A stretch of DNA of 38,518 bases from Pseudomonas sp. 30_B (GTDB lineage: Bacteria > Pseudomonadota > Gammaproteobacteria > Pseudomonadales > Pseudomonadaceae). This document shows, piece after piece, positions 23,895 through 31,744 of the stretch. The position numbers and the translations under genes were made by a program. How positions within the stretch are numbered: the stretch's first letter is position 1; each line of letters starts with the position of its first letter. The notes below the pieces were generated by a model. That model did not search any database. It had not been told where the DNA came from and saw only the letters and a list, made by a program, of their open reading frames with translations. The DNA lies in NCBI RefSeq assembly GCF_017491605.1, contig NZ_JAFGYY010000036.1:1-38518 (forward strand), in the 5' to 3' direction.

Positions 23895-23940
23895 GTAGGA
23901 GCGGGCCATGCCCGCGATCGCGCGCATGGCGCGCTCCTAC
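23895..23940. repeat. Composite REP, 46 bp
   Basis: Starts GTAGGAGCGGGCCATGCCCG and ends GCATGGCGCGCTCCTAC: two different REP variants back to back, sharing the centre CGCGATCGCGCG. Its exact reverse complement is at 34201-34246. Confidence 0.9.
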
Positions 23941-23977
23941 AGTTGAGCCCGCAACAAATGTATCAGGGGGCGTCTCT

Positions 23978-24058
23978 GTAGGATGGGTGGAGCGCAGCGA
24001 TACCCATGCGGATGGTGCATGAAAATGATGGGTATCGCTTCGCTCCACGCCATCCTAC
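23978..24058. repeat. Long inverted repeat, GGATGGGTGGAGCG family
   Basis: GTAGGATGGGTGGAGCGCAG then CGATACCCAT (23978-24007) pairs with ATGGGTATCGCTTCGCTCCA then CGCCATCCTAC (24028-24058) with about two mismatches and a 20-nt loop. It lies just after the stop of the 24069 gene on minus and could help end that transcript. Confidence 0.85.
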
Positions 24059-24068
24059 GAAAGCAAAA

Positions 24069-24998
24069 TCACTGCTCGTCGACGCGCGGCAGCGCCTTCT
24101 GCTCATAGCGCGGATAAAGATGGCTGACGCTGCGGATCAGCTCATAGCGCGTCAGGCTGACGCCGGCGAAACGCTCGGGAATGGGCGTGCGCAGCAGGTC
24201 GTTCATGTCCGCGCCCTGGGCGATGCCGTCGCGCATCACACTATCCAGCCAGCCGAGGTAATCGCGCATCTGCGCAAAGGGCGCGGCATCGGTGGCGACG
24301 GGGCCGTGCCCGGGAACGATGAGTTTCCACGGCAGCTGCTGCAGCGTATCGAGATCGCCCAGCCACACGTCCAGTCCCGGACTGTTCGGCGTGGTCAGCG
24401 CGCGCTGGTAGAAGACGATGTCCCCGGCGAACAGCACGCCGGTGGTCTCGTCGAGGATCGCCAGGTCCGCGCCGGTATGCCCACGCAATCCCAGCAACCG
24501 GAATCGGTGACTGCCCATCTGCAGAGTGCCCGGCTGCACCGTCTCGCTGGGCAGCACCACCTCCGTGCCGCGCATCCAGTCGCCGACCAGGCGGTACATG
24601 TTCTCCGCCATGGCATTGCCCTGCTCCTTCAGCAGCTTGCGGGTGCCGGCCAGCGCGCCGATGGGCACGTCGGTGAAGGCCTGATTACCCAGCACGTGGT
24701 CGGGGTGGTGATGGGTCAGCAGCACGCGCTTCACCGGCTTGCCGGTGGTCTGCTGGATCACCGTACGCAAGGCTTCGCCGTAGCGCTTCGACGGGCCGGT
24801 ATCGATCACCAGCACGCCGTCGCCGGTGTCGATGAAGGCGATGTTGACGATGGCGCCGCCATTGTCCTTGGCGAAGTTGTCGGTACTGCCCTCCACCAGC
24901 CAGGTGCCCGCGGCGATCTGCCGGGGCTGGAGGTGGTACTGCAGGTCGGCCAGTGCCGGCAGGCACAGGCAGGCCAGGGCGATCAGGAGGAAACGCAT
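24069..24998 (-). CDS. Quinoprotein relay system metallo-hydrolase (QRMH1 type)
   Basis: A 309-aa metallo-beta-lactamase-fold protein with a signal peptide (MRFLLIALACLCLPALA), so periplasmic. It carries the metal site HHHPDH (His96-His101), a later His in LRGHTGAD, Asp in LFAGDIVF and His in PGHGPV. Family known from the neighbourhood of PQQ alcohol dehydrogenases and named quinoprotein relay system metallo-hydrolase; its substrate is not known. ATG at 24998 follows GAGG; a GTG two codons upstream is a less likely start. Last gene of the operon that begins with pedF. Confidence 0.85.
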   Translation of the reverse strand: MRFLLIALACLCLPALADLQYHLQPRQIAAGTWLVEGSTDNFAKDNGGAIVNIAFIDTGDGVLVIDTGPSKRYGEALRTVIQQTTGKPVKRVLLTHHHPDHVLGNQAFTDVPIGALAGTRKLLKEQGNAMAENMYRLVGDWMRGTEVVLPSETVQPGTLQMGSHRFRLLGLRGHTGADLAILDETTGVLFAGDIVFYQRALTTPNSPGLDVWLGDLDTLQQLPWKLIVPGHGPVATDAAPFAQMRDYLGWLDSVMRDGIAQGADMNDLLRTPIPERFAGVSLTRYELIRSVSHLYPRYEQKALPRVDEQ

Positions 24999-25024
24999 GG
25001 GCACCTCGTCAGTACAGGGCGGCG

Positions 25025-25774
25025 TCAGCGCAGAGCGGCCTGGAATTGGTTGCCGTTGTTGTCGTGCAGCCAGAGCTCGGTGTGCGGATGGCCGCGCACC
25101 TCGAAGGTGAAGGTCGGGTTTTCGCTCACCGCCGGGAACAGATCCAGGCGGGCGAAGACTTCCCCGCCCGGCCCGCGCAGTTCGGCGTGGTCCAGGTAGA
25201 ACTCGGGAATGCCGCCGACCAGCCCGTTGTCCATCGGGTGCGACACCGACAGGCGCACGCGGCTGTACTCGCCCCTGGGGTACGACTCACCATGCACCTG
25301 GCCGAGCCGGTCCTCCCAGCCCGGTTGCGCACGCACCACGCTGGGCGCGGTGCAGCCACCGCCGGCGGCGTCGACCCAGGCCGAGCCGACGTGCCAGACA
25401 CCCTTCTCGTCCCGCAGCGCGGCACGGATCGGCGTGGCCTGCTCGATGCGGATGCGCACCGCCAGCAGCGGTTCCAGGTGCTCGCCCGGATAGAGCGTCA
25501 GCACATGGGGAATCGGGTTCAGCTCGGCCCACAGCAGCAGGCGGTCGAAGCGCCCCGGCAAAGCGCGGGCGTCGACTTCCACCGGCACCTGCCGCGAATC
25601 CTCGGCGAACGGCGGCACGCCCAGCTTCACGCGCTCATCGAACACGTACGGCTCGCCGTTCAGCAGGCGCTTGTGGTGGTACTCCCACATCACCGAGGGC
25701 ATCGGGTCGCCCTCCACCGCCGCTGCCAGCAGCGGCAGTGCGCAGATCCCCAGCAGCAGTTCTCGCCTGCGCAT
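25025..25774 (-). CDS. Quinoprotein dehydrogenase-associated SoxYZ-like protein
   Basis: A 249-aa exported protein (N-terminus MRRRELLLGICALPLLAAAV). The first half resembles SoxY and contains GGGCTAPS, whose Cys corresponds to the sulfur-carrying Cys of SoxY; the second half (from about residue 160: HPMDNGLVGGIPEFYLDHAE and HPHTELWLHDNNG) resembles SoxZ. The fused carrier is known beside PQQ dehydrogenases, but no sulfur-oxidation enzymes are present here, so the cargo is unknown. ATG at 25774 follows GAGGGAGAG, 10 nt after the stop of the upstream gene. Confidence 0.85.
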   Translation of the reverse strand: MRRRELLLGICALPLLAAAVEGDPMPSVMWEYHHKRLLNGEPYVFDERVKLGVPPFAEDSRQVPVEVDARALPGRFDRLLLWAELNPIPHVLTLYPGEHLEPLLAVRIRIEQATPIRAALRDEKGVWHVGSAWVDAAGGGCTAPSVVRAQPGWEDRLGQVHGESYPRGEYSRVRLSVSHPMDNGLVGGIPEFYLDHAELRGPGGEVFARLDLFPAVSENPTFTFEVRGHPHTELWLHDNNGNQFQAALR

Positions 25775-25784
25775 CAGCTCTCCC

Positions 25785-26681
25785 TCATTGCACGTCCTGA
25801 TAAAGCCCCGGCAGTTCGTAGCGCACGCCGTAGGCCGCGTAGAGCTTTTCCATCTCGCCGCTGCGCACCAGTTCTTCCAGTTCACCGTCCAGGGCGTTGG
25901 AGAGCTGGCGATTGCTTTCATGCACCGCCATGCCGATATCCCACTCGGGCTGACCGAGGTTGGGATAGGTGTTTTCGGCATTCTTCAGGTGTTCGTCGCC
26001 GGCCTGCTTGCGCATCCAGTCCAGCTCGCCGCGCAGGGCCATCACCGCGTCCACCTTGCCCGCGCGCATACCGTCGAAGGCCGCCTGGGTGCTGGGGAAA
26101 TGGACGGTCATGCGACTGAGCTGGCCGCCCAGCACCGAGGTCAGGTAGAAGGACGGCACGCTGTCAAGCTCGACACCGATGGGGTGTTCGCGAAAGGCGG
26201 CGATGGTGTCCACCTTCGCTAGCCGTCGGTCATCGTTGACCACCTGCCAGCGCTCGCGCTGATACGGGCCGAACATCACCACCTGGGCATTGGCGAACTC
26301 GCCGACATCGTTGCGCCGGTTGGCGTATTCGCGGTCGTAGGGCACGCGGAGCATCACGTCGGCTACCACGCCGGGGCGCAGGTAGTGGCCCTTCCAGATG
26401 AAGTTGCGCAGGTCATCGTCCAGACGCTCGCCTGGTGTGACCCAGAGGAACTCCACGCGCAGGCCCAGCCCGCTGGCCAGGCGCGTCGCCAGGTCGATGT
26501 CGATGCCATGCGGCTGCCCGCCCTGCATGAAGCTGTAGGGCGGGAAGTTCTCGTACACGGCCACCCGCAGCACGCCGCTGGCGACCATGTCCTCGTAGGG
26601 GCGGACCCCGGCCTGTGCCTGCCCCAGCAGCAGGCACAGGACCAGGCCGAACAGCACTCCGGGCAGGCGCATGGCGGTCAC
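25785..26681 (-). CDS. Quinoprotein dehydrogenase-associated substrate-binding-like protein
   Basis: A 298-aa periplasmic protein of the type 3 solute-binding fold: signal peptide (LPGVLFGLVLCLLLGQAQA), LRVAVYENFPPYSFMQGGQP, GIDIDLATRLASGL, and DAVMALRGELDWM. The family (PQQ-dehydrogenase-associated, MxaJ-like) sits beside methanol and ethanol quinoproteins and may help fold them or insert the cofactor or metal rather than transport a solute. The start is either GTG at 26681, which overlaps the pedF stop as GTGA, or ATG at 26672; I favour the overlapped start. Confidence 0.85.
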   Translation of the reverse strand: MTAMRLPGVLFGLVLCLLLGQAQAGVRPYEDMVASGVLRVAVYENFPPYSFMQGGQPHGIDIDLATRLASGLGLRVEFLWVTPGERLDDDLRNFIWKGHYLRPGVVADVMLRVPYDREYANRRNDVGEFANAQVVMFGPYQRERWQVVNDDRRLAKVDTIAAFREHPIGVELDSVPSFYLTSVLGGQLSRMTVHFPSTQAAFDGMRAGKVDAVMALRGELDWMRKQAGDEHLKNAENTYPNLGQPEWDIGMAVHESNRQLSNALDGELEELVRSGEMEKLYAAYGVRYELPGLYQDVQ

Positions 26682-27115
26682 TCGTCCACGTGCACGCTGT
26701 CCAGGTAGGTGCGGATCGCCCAGAGGCCTTCCTGGCTGATGTAGTCAGCCATCTTCGGCATGTACACCGCGCCGTCGCGCACCGCGCCGTTGATCACCCT
26801 CTCCTTGAACCACTCATCACCCTCGGCACCCGGATCGAGCTTGCGCAGGTCGGGGGCGATGCCGCCGGACTTGGCCTCCAGGCCGTGGCAGCGGGCACAG
26901 TTCTGGTTGTAGGCCGAGGCGCCGATTTCCACCGCCTTGGCGTGGTTGGCGTAGGGCTCGCGGTAGGGGTTGGTGTCGCGCCATTCCTTGCCCAGAGGTT
27001 CCAGCCCCGTGGTATCCACTGCTTGGGGCGTCACATTGCCGTGGGACAGGGCCAGACCCGAGGTACCCAGGCCAGCCAGCAACAGCAGGCCGCACAGCAC
27101 ATTCTTGTTGTTCAT
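26678..27115 (-). CDS. pedF: Cytochrome c550 PedF
   Basis: A 145-aa periplasmic c-type cytochrome with signal peptide (VLCGLLLLAGLGTSGLALS), the heme site CARCH (Cys73, Cys76, His77) and a methionine ligand in VYMPKM. It matches the PedF family, the likely electron acceptor of the PQQ alcohol dehydrogenase. No separate exaB-type cytochrome lies next to pedH. ATG at 27115 follows GAGGATGAA; a GTG one codon earlier is possible. First gene of a four-gene operon, with motif site 4 about 112 nt upstream. Confidence 0.9.
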   Translation of the reverse strand: MNNKNVLCGLLLLAGLGTSGLALSHGNVTPQAVDTTGLEPLGKEWRDTNPYREPYANHAKAVEIGASAYNQNCARCHGLEAKSGGIAPDLRKLDPGAEGDEWFKERVINGAVRDGAVYMPKMADYISQEGLWAIRTYLDSVHVDE

Positions 27116-27226
27116 CACTTCATCCTCATCGAGATGCTTGGCAAGGCTCGGCGCCTGAATCGGCGACCGTGGTGACGATGGTAAGAACGCTTGCGCGGAT
27201 GCCGAATCCTGCTTTGGGTGATGGCG

Positions 27227-27245
27227 TCTACTCCCTTGGTACTAG
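27227..27245. promoter_or_regulatory. PQQ-regulon motif, site 4 (pedF operon)
   Basis: TCTACTCCCTTGGTACTAG, about 112 nt upstream of the pedF start. Confidence 0.7.
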
Positions 27246-27274
27246 AGCGGCGGTAGCCCAGGGCGCGACCGTAG

Positions 27275-27394
27275 GGCGTACAACCGTTCGCGGTTGTACG
27301 CCGATTCGCCTCGCCCTATAGCCGACTCCCGGATCAAACCCGGAGCACCCTGGAGCCCAGGTCAGGCGGCGTATAACGCGGAGCGTTATACGCC
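27275..27394. repeat. Pair of GGCGTATAAC-family inverted repeats
   Basis: GGCGTACAACCG-TTCG-CGGTTGTACGCC (27275-27302) and GGCGTATAACGC / GTTATACGCC (27368-27394), with GTAGG before the first and CCTACGG after the second. Variants of the inverted repeats at 19270 and 21267. Confidence 0.8.
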
Positions 27395-27455
27395 CTACGG
27401 GCTGCGCGCGCCGGGATAGACGGAAACGGTTCGAAGGAGCGCCCAATGGGCGCTA

Positions 27456-27522
27456 TCGCGGGCCTGGCCCGCTCCTACGAGAGCGCACCGATCTACCCCG
27501 TAGGAGCGGGCCATGCCCGCGA
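27456..27522. repeat. Facing pair of REP elements, GGGCC variant
   Basis: TCGCGGGCCTGGCCCGCTCC then TAC at 27456-27478, and GTAGGAGCGGGCCATGCCCG then CGA at 27500-27522, in inverse orientation. Confidence 0.85.
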
Positions 27523-27555
27523 CAGTGGGTCGGCACCAATACCCGGATCGACGAT

Positions 27556-27714
27556 CTATGGCGCGCTTCGGCAGCTCCCGATGCACCCCGCCGGCGACAA
27601 CGGCGCACGCACCTCCGCCGGGCTCGGATAGCTGTTGCGGGCATAGAGGAAATCGAAGCCGAGCAGGCTGAGCATCAGCAGGATCGGCAGGACGAGAGTG
27701 ACGGCGATACGCAT
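27556..27714 (-). CDS. Putative 52-aa single-pass membrane peptide
   Basis: ATG at 27714, stop TAG at 27556-27558. The peptide begins MRIAVTLVLPILLMLSLLGF, a membrane segment or signal anchor, then DFLYARNSYPSP and a tail with two Cys (AGCIGSC). The upstream AGAAGAGAAA is a fair ribosome site. It is divergent from the ABC-module binding protein, and motif site 5 lies about 60 nt upstream, so it may be co-regulated with the PQQ genes. I do not recognise a family; its size means chance cannot be excluded. Confidence 0.5.
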   Translation of the reverse strand: MRIAVTLVLPILLMLSLLGFDFLYARNSYPSPAEVRAPLSPAGCIGSCRSAP

Positions 27715-27773
27715 GGCGACGTTTCTCTTCTGATTGTTGTAAAGCCATCCTAGGACGCGGGCGCGGCGCGCAA

Positions 27774-27791
27774 CCTACTACCTTGGTACTG
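27774..27791. promoter_or_regulatory. PQQ-regulon motif, site 5 (ABC module / small peptide)
   Basis: CCTACTACCTTGGTACTG, between the divergent starts at 27714 (minus) and 27884 (plus). It is the most symmetric member of the set (TACC-TT-GGTA). Confidence 0.7.
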
Positions 27792-27883
27792 CCCCATCGG
27801 TACTTTCTGCATATTTGCCGCACCCCCGGCGCTTCCTATGCTGGCCGCACAAGAACATGTCGGCCCGGAACAAGGAGTCGCCC

Positions 27884-29086
27884 ATGCGCCAGCTCGTCCT
27901 GCACGGCGTGGCCTATCTGCTCGCGGTTGCCTGCGCCGCCGCCTTCGCCCTCGACGTCCGCGCCGAAGAAGCGCCCGCGCTGGAAGTTCGCATCGGCTAC
28001 CTGGGCTACACGCCCGACCCCGGCCCGCTGCTGTCCAACGTCATTCCCGAACCCACCGATGCGGGGCTGCGCGGCGCCGAGCTGGCGATCACCGACAGCA
28101 ACAGCACCGGGCGCCTCCTCAAGCAGCGCTACAGCCTGGAAACCGCCAGCACCGACACCCCTGAAAAGCTGCTGGCCGAAGCCCGGCGCCTGCACGACGC
28201 CGGCCTGCGCCTGTTCGTGGTCAACGCCCCGGCCGACACCCTGCGCCAACTGGCCGCCGCGCTGCCGGACAGCCTGCTGTTCAACGCCGGCGCCGCCGAT
28301 GACGAGCTGCGCGCCAGCCAGTGCGCGCCGAACGTGCTGCACACCCTGCCCAGCCGGCTGATGCTGACCGACGCCCTCACCCAGTTCCTGGTCCTGCGCA
28401 AGTGGACGCGCTGGCTGCTGATCGTCGGCCAGCGCCCGGAAGACGCCGCCTATGCCAATGCCCTGCGCCGCTCCGCCAAGCGCTTCGGCGCGAAGATCGT
28501 CGAGGAAAAGCCCTTCACCTTCGCCAACGACCAGCGCCGCAGCGCCCAGGCCGACATGGCGCTGTTCACCCAGTCCGGCGAGGACTACGACGCCGTGCTG
28601 GTGGCCGACGAGCACGGCGACTTCGGCGAGTACGTGCCCTACAACACCTGGCTGCCGCGCCCCGTCGCCGGTACCCAGGGGCTGGTCGCCACCGGCTGGC
28701 ACAAGACCGTGGAAACCTACGGCGCCGCGCAACTGCAGAAGCGTTTCGAGGAACGTGCCGGGCGCTGGATGAACGACCGCGACTTCGCCGCCTGGATCGC
28801 CGTGCGCAGCATCGCCAGCGCCGTCACCCGCCTGCGCAACGCTGATCCCATCGCGATCCGCAAGCTGTCGCTCTCCCCGGACCTGCCGCTGGACGGTTTC
28901 AAGGGCTACAAGCTCGGCTTCCGCCCCTGGGACGGCCAGCTGCGCCAACCGATCCCGCTGGTGCAGCCGCGCGCCCTGGTCAGTACCTCGCCGCAGGAGG
29001 GCTTCCTGCACCCCGCCAGCGAACTCGACAGCCTCGGCCTCGACGCACCGGAAAGCCAGTGCCACCTCGCCGACGCCATGCCATAA
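27884..29086 (+). CDS. PQQ-dependent alcohol oxidation ABC-type substrate-binding protein
   Basis: A 400-aa exported protein of the periplasmic binding protein type I fold. Signal peptide MRQLVLHGVAYLLAVACAAAFA, then LEVRIGYLGYTPDPGPLLSN, LRGAELAITDSNSTGRLL and WTRWLLIVGQRPEDAAYANA. It matches the family of binding proteins found only beside PQQ alcohol dehydrogenases, with the following beta-propeller, ATPase and permease. ATG at 27884 follows AAGGAG. What it binds is unknown. First gene of a four-gene unit that runs to 31639. Confidence 0.85.
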   Translation: MRQLVLHGVAYLLAVACAAAFALDVRAEEAPALEVRIGYLGYTPDPGPLLSNVIPEPTDAGLRGAELAITDSNSTGRLLKQRYSLETASTDTPEKLLAEARRLHDAGLRLFVVNAPADTLRQLAAALPDSLLFNAGAADDELRASQCAPNVLHTLPSRLMLTDALTQFLVLRKWTRWLLIVGQRPEDAAYANALRRSAKRFGAKIVEEKPFTFANDQRRSAQADMALFTQSGEDYDAVLVADEHGDFGEYVPYNTWLPRPVAGTQGLVATGWHKTVETYGAAQLQKRFEERAGRWMNDRDFAAWIAVRSIASAVTRLRNADPIAIRKLSLSPDLPLDGFKGYKLGFRPWDGQLRQPIPLVQPRALVSTSPQEGFLHPASELDSLGLDAPESQCHLADAMP

Positions 29087-29097
29087 GAAGACTGCCC

Positions 29098-30096
29098 ATG
29101 AGGACCGCGTCCATGCCCTGCCCCTCCCTGCCCCGCCTGCTGGCCCTGGCCTGCCTGGGCATCGCGCTCTATCAGACGCCACCCGCCATTGCCGCCACCG
29201 CCTATGTGTCCAACGAGAAGGACAACAACCTCAGCGTCATCGACCTGGACAGCATGACCGTCACCGGCACCATCGACACCGGCAAACGCCCGCGCGGCCT
29301 GGCGCTGTCCCATGACAACAAGCTGCTGTACATCTGCGCGAGCGATTCGGACACCGTGCAGGTGCTGGACCTGGCCACCCGCAAGATCATCAAGCAGCTG
29401 CCGTCGGGCGCCGACCCCGAGCAGTTCGCCCTGCACCCCAACGACCGCTGGCTGTACATCTCCAACGAGGACGATGCGCTGGTCACGGTGGTGGACACCC
29501 AGACCGCCCAGGTGCTCGGGCAGATCGACGTCGGCGTCGAGCCCGAAGGCATGGCGGTGAGCCCGGATGGCAAGTGGGCAGTGAACACCAGCGAGACCAC
29601 CAACATGCTCCACTGGATCGATACCGGCACGCAGAAGCTGGTGGACAGCACCCTGGTGGACCAGCGCCCGCGCCATGCCGAGTTCACCCGCGACGGCTCG
29701 CAGGTCTGGGTCTCGGCGGAAATCGGCGGCACCGTCAGCGTGGTCGACACCGCCAGCCGCAAGATCCTCAAGACCCTGCGCTTCGCCATCCAGGGCGTGC
29801 ACCCGGACAAGGTGCAGCCGGTGGGCGTACAGCTGACCCGGGATGGCAAGTACGCCTTCGTCGCCCTCGGCCCGGCCAACCATGTGGCGGTGGTGGATGC
29901 GAAGACCTTCGAGGTGCTCGATTACCTGCTGGTGGGCCGCCGGGTCTGGCACCTGGCGTTCACCCCGGACGAGAAGACCCTGCTCGCCACCAACGGCGTC
30001 AGTGGCGACGTGTCGGTGATCGACGTGGCTTCACGCAAGGTCAGCAAATCCATCAAGGTCGGCCGCTATCCCTGGGGCGTGGTGGTGACGCCATGA
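29098..30096 (+). CDS. PQQ-associated YVTN beta-propeller protein
   Basis: A 332-aa exported seven-bladed beta-propeller. After a signal peptide (LPRLLALACLGIALYQTPPAIAA, residues about 10-32) come regular YVTN-type repeats: AYVSNEKDNNLSVIDLDSM, VQVLDLATRKIIKQLPSG, LYISNEDDALVTVVDT, VWVSAEIGGTVSVVDTASRK and GVSGDVSVIDVASRK. The family is restricted to PQQ-alcohol-dehydrogenase loci; its role is unknown. Two starts are possible, ATG at 29098 (AAGAAG upstream) or 29113 (GAGGA upstream). The end overlaps the ATPase start as ATGA. Confidence 0.85.
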   Translation: MRTASMPCPSLPRLLALACLGIALYQTPPAIAATAYVSNEKDNNLSVIDLDSMTVTGTIDTGKRPRGLALSHDNKLLYICASDSDTVQVLDLATRKIIKQLPSGADPEQFALHPNDRWLYISNEDDALVTVVDTQTAQVLGQIDVGVEPEGMAVSPDGKWAVNTSETTNMLHWIDTGTQKLVDSTLVDQRPRHAEFTRDGSQVWVSAEIGGTVSVVDTASRKILKTLRFAIQGVHPDKVQPVGVQLTRDGKYAFVALGPANHVAVVDAKTFEVLDYLLVGRRVWHLAFTPDEKTLLATNGVSGDVSVIDVASRKVSKSIKVGRYPWGVVVTP

Positions 30097-30824
30097 ACGC
30101 GCTTACTGTCCGCGACCTGAGCTTTGCCTACGGCCCACGGCGCGCCCTCGACGGGCTGGACTTCGAACTGCCCGCCGGGCGCTTCACCGCGCTGCTGGGG
30201 CCCAACGGTGCCGGCAAGTCCACCCTGGTCGCCCTGCTCACCCGCCTCTACGACCTGCAGCAGGGCGAGATCGAGGTGCTCGGCTGCAGCCTGCGCCACC
30301 AGCCGCGCCTGGCCCTGCGTGAGCTGGGCGTGGTGTTCCAGCAGAGCACCCTGGACCTGGACCTGAGCGTGGAGCAGAACCTGCGCTACCACGCCGCCCT
30401 GCACGGCCTGCCGCGCAGCGTGGCGAACGAGCGGATCGACGCCGAGCTGGCCCGCCAACAATTGCAGGAGCGCCGCCGCGACAAGGTCCGCGCGCTGAAT
30501 GGCGGGCACCGCCGCCGGGTGGAGATCGCCCGCGCGCTGCTGCATCGCCCGCGCCTGCTGCTGCTCGACGAGGCCAGCGTCGGACTCGACCCGGCGGCGC
30601 GCCAGGCGCTCAACGAGCACGTGCGCCGGCTGTGCCGCGAGGATGGCCTGGCGGTGCTCTGGACCACCCACCTGCTGGACGAAGTCCGTGCCGAGGACGC
30701 CTTGCTGGTGCTCGATCGCGGTCGCCTCGTCGCCCGAGGTGAAGCACGGGACATCTGCGCGCCGGACGCCGGCAACCTGGCACGCACCTTCGACCGCCTG
30801 ACCCGCCTGGAGGCCTGCGCATGA
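30093..30824 (+). CDS. ABC transporter ATPase of the PQQ-associated module
   Basis: A 243-aa ABC ATPase, cytoplasmic partner of the permease that follows. Walker A GPNGAGKST, Q-loop VVFQQSTLDLDLSV, signature LNGGHRRRVEIARAL, Walker B LLLLDEAS and H-loop TTHLLDE are all present. The signature has Asn where most have Ser (LSGG), which I recall as usual in this subfamily. ABC-2-type partners suggest export or a membrane-assembly job rather than import, in spite of the binding protein in the operon. Overlaps by 4 nt on both sides. Confidence 0.9.
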   Translation: MNALTVRDLSFAYGPRRALDGLDFELPAGRFTALLGPNGAGKSTLVALLTRLYDLQQGEIEVLGCSLRHQPRLALRELGVVFQQSTLDLDLSVEQNLRYHAALHGLPRSVANERIDAELARQQLQERRRDKVRALNGGHRRRVEIARALLHRPRLLLLDEASVGLDPAARQALNEHVRRLCREDGLAVLWTTHLLDEVRAEDALLVLDRGRLVARGEARDICAPDAGNLARTFDRLTRLEACA

Positions 30825-31639
30825 GCGCCCTAGAGAACCCGCGCTTCGGCCCCGCCGCCTACTGGCAATGCCTGCGCGGCATCGTCGTGCGCGAGTGGCT
30901 GCGCTTCGTCCTGCAGCGCTCGCGCTTCCTCAGTGCCCTGGTGCGGCCGCTGCTCTGGCTGCTGGTGTTCGCCGCCGGCTTCCGCGCCGCGCTGGGCATC
31001 TCGATCATCGAGCCGTACGACACCTACGTCACTTACGAGACCTATATCGTGCCGGGACTGTGCTGCATGATCCTGCTGTTCAACGGCATGCAGGGTTCGC
31101 TGTCGATGGTCTATGACCGCGAGATGGGCAGCATGCGCGTGCTGCTCACCAGCCCGCTGCCCCGCGCCTTCCTGCTCGCCAGCAAGCTGCTGGCCACCGC
31201 GCTGGTTTCGCTGCTGCAGGTCTACGCCTTCCTGCTGATCGCCTGGCTGTATGGCGTACAACCGCCCGCCATGGGGCTGGTGGCGGCGCTGCCGGCATTG
31301 CTGCTCGCCGCCCTGCTGCTCGGCGCGCTGGGGCTGCTGCTGTCCAACGGCATCCGCCAGCTGGAGAACTTCGCCGGGGTGATGAATTTCGTCATTTTTC
31401 CGCTGTTCTTCCTCTCCTCCGCGCTCTACCCGCTGTGGAAGATGCGCGAGGCCAGCCAATGGCTGTACTGGCTGTGCGCGCTGAACCCGTTCAGCCATGC
31501 GGTCGAACTGGTGCGTTTCGCCCTCTATGAACGCTTCAACCCGCTGGCCGCTGGCGTCTGCCTTGGGCTGACGCTGCTCTTCGCCGGCCTCGCCGTACTG
31601 ACCTTCAACCCGCAGCACGCCGCCCTGCGCAAGGGGTGA
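30821..31639 (+). CDS. pedC: ABC-2 type permease PedC
   Basis: A 272-aa membrane protein of the ABC-2 exporter type, with about six segments (LVRPLLWLLVFAAGFRAALG, LCCMILLFNGMQG, ATALVSLLQVYAFLLIAWLY, a long Leu/Ala segment near 160-185, MNFVIFPLFFLSSALYP, and LGLTLLFAGLAVLTF). The stretch MVYDREMGSMRVLLTSPLPR is the typical cytoplasmic coupling region. It matches the permease family named PedC in phenylethanol-using Pseudomonas. The ATGA overlap with the ATPase supports a complex. Substrate unknown; protection from alcohol or aldehyde has been suggested. Confidence 0.85.
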   Translation: MSALENPRFGPAAYWQCLRGIVVREWLRFVLQRSRFLSALVRPLLWLLVFAAGFRAALGISIIEPYDTYVTYETYIVPGLCCMILLFNGMQGSLSMVYDREMGSMRVLLTSPLPRAFLLASKLLATALVSLLQVYAFLLIAWLYGVQPPAMGLVAALPALLLAALLLGALGLLLSNGIRQLENFAGVMNFVIFPLFFLSSALYPLWKMREASQWLYWLCALNPFSHAVELVRFALYERFNPLAAGVCLGLTLLFAGLAVLTFNPQHAALRKG

Positions 31640-31641
31640 AA

Positions 31642-31659
31642 CCTACTACTTTGGTACTG
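31642..31659. promoter_or_regulatory. PQQ-regulon motif, site 6 (CxxxCW gene)
   Basis: CCTACTACTTTGGTACTG, immediately after the permease stop and about 86 nt upstream of the CxxxCW gene. It differs from site 5 in one base. Confidence 0.7.
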
Positions 31660-31744
31660 GTTCGCCCCTCCTCACGTCGAATTTCCAAAGACGCGCCGCT
31701 GGCATGTAATGCCCAGCACAAGAAGAACTATCAGAGATACCGCC

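Larger units (their letters stand above)
23708..24068. other. Gene-free stretch upstream of pedH
   Basis: Holds the pedH promoter with motif site 3, a composite REP (23895-23940) and a long inverted repeat (23978-24058). No gene seen. Confidence 0.7.
27116..27555. other. Gene-free stretch upstream of pedF
   Basis: Holds the pedF promoter with motif site 4, two inverted repeats (27275-27302 and 27368-27394) and two facing REP elements (27456-27522). No gene seen. Confidence 0.7.

Noticed and set aside
21818..24022. 734-aa open frame on plus
   Set aside because: Antisense to pedH, and runs through REP and terminator sequences.
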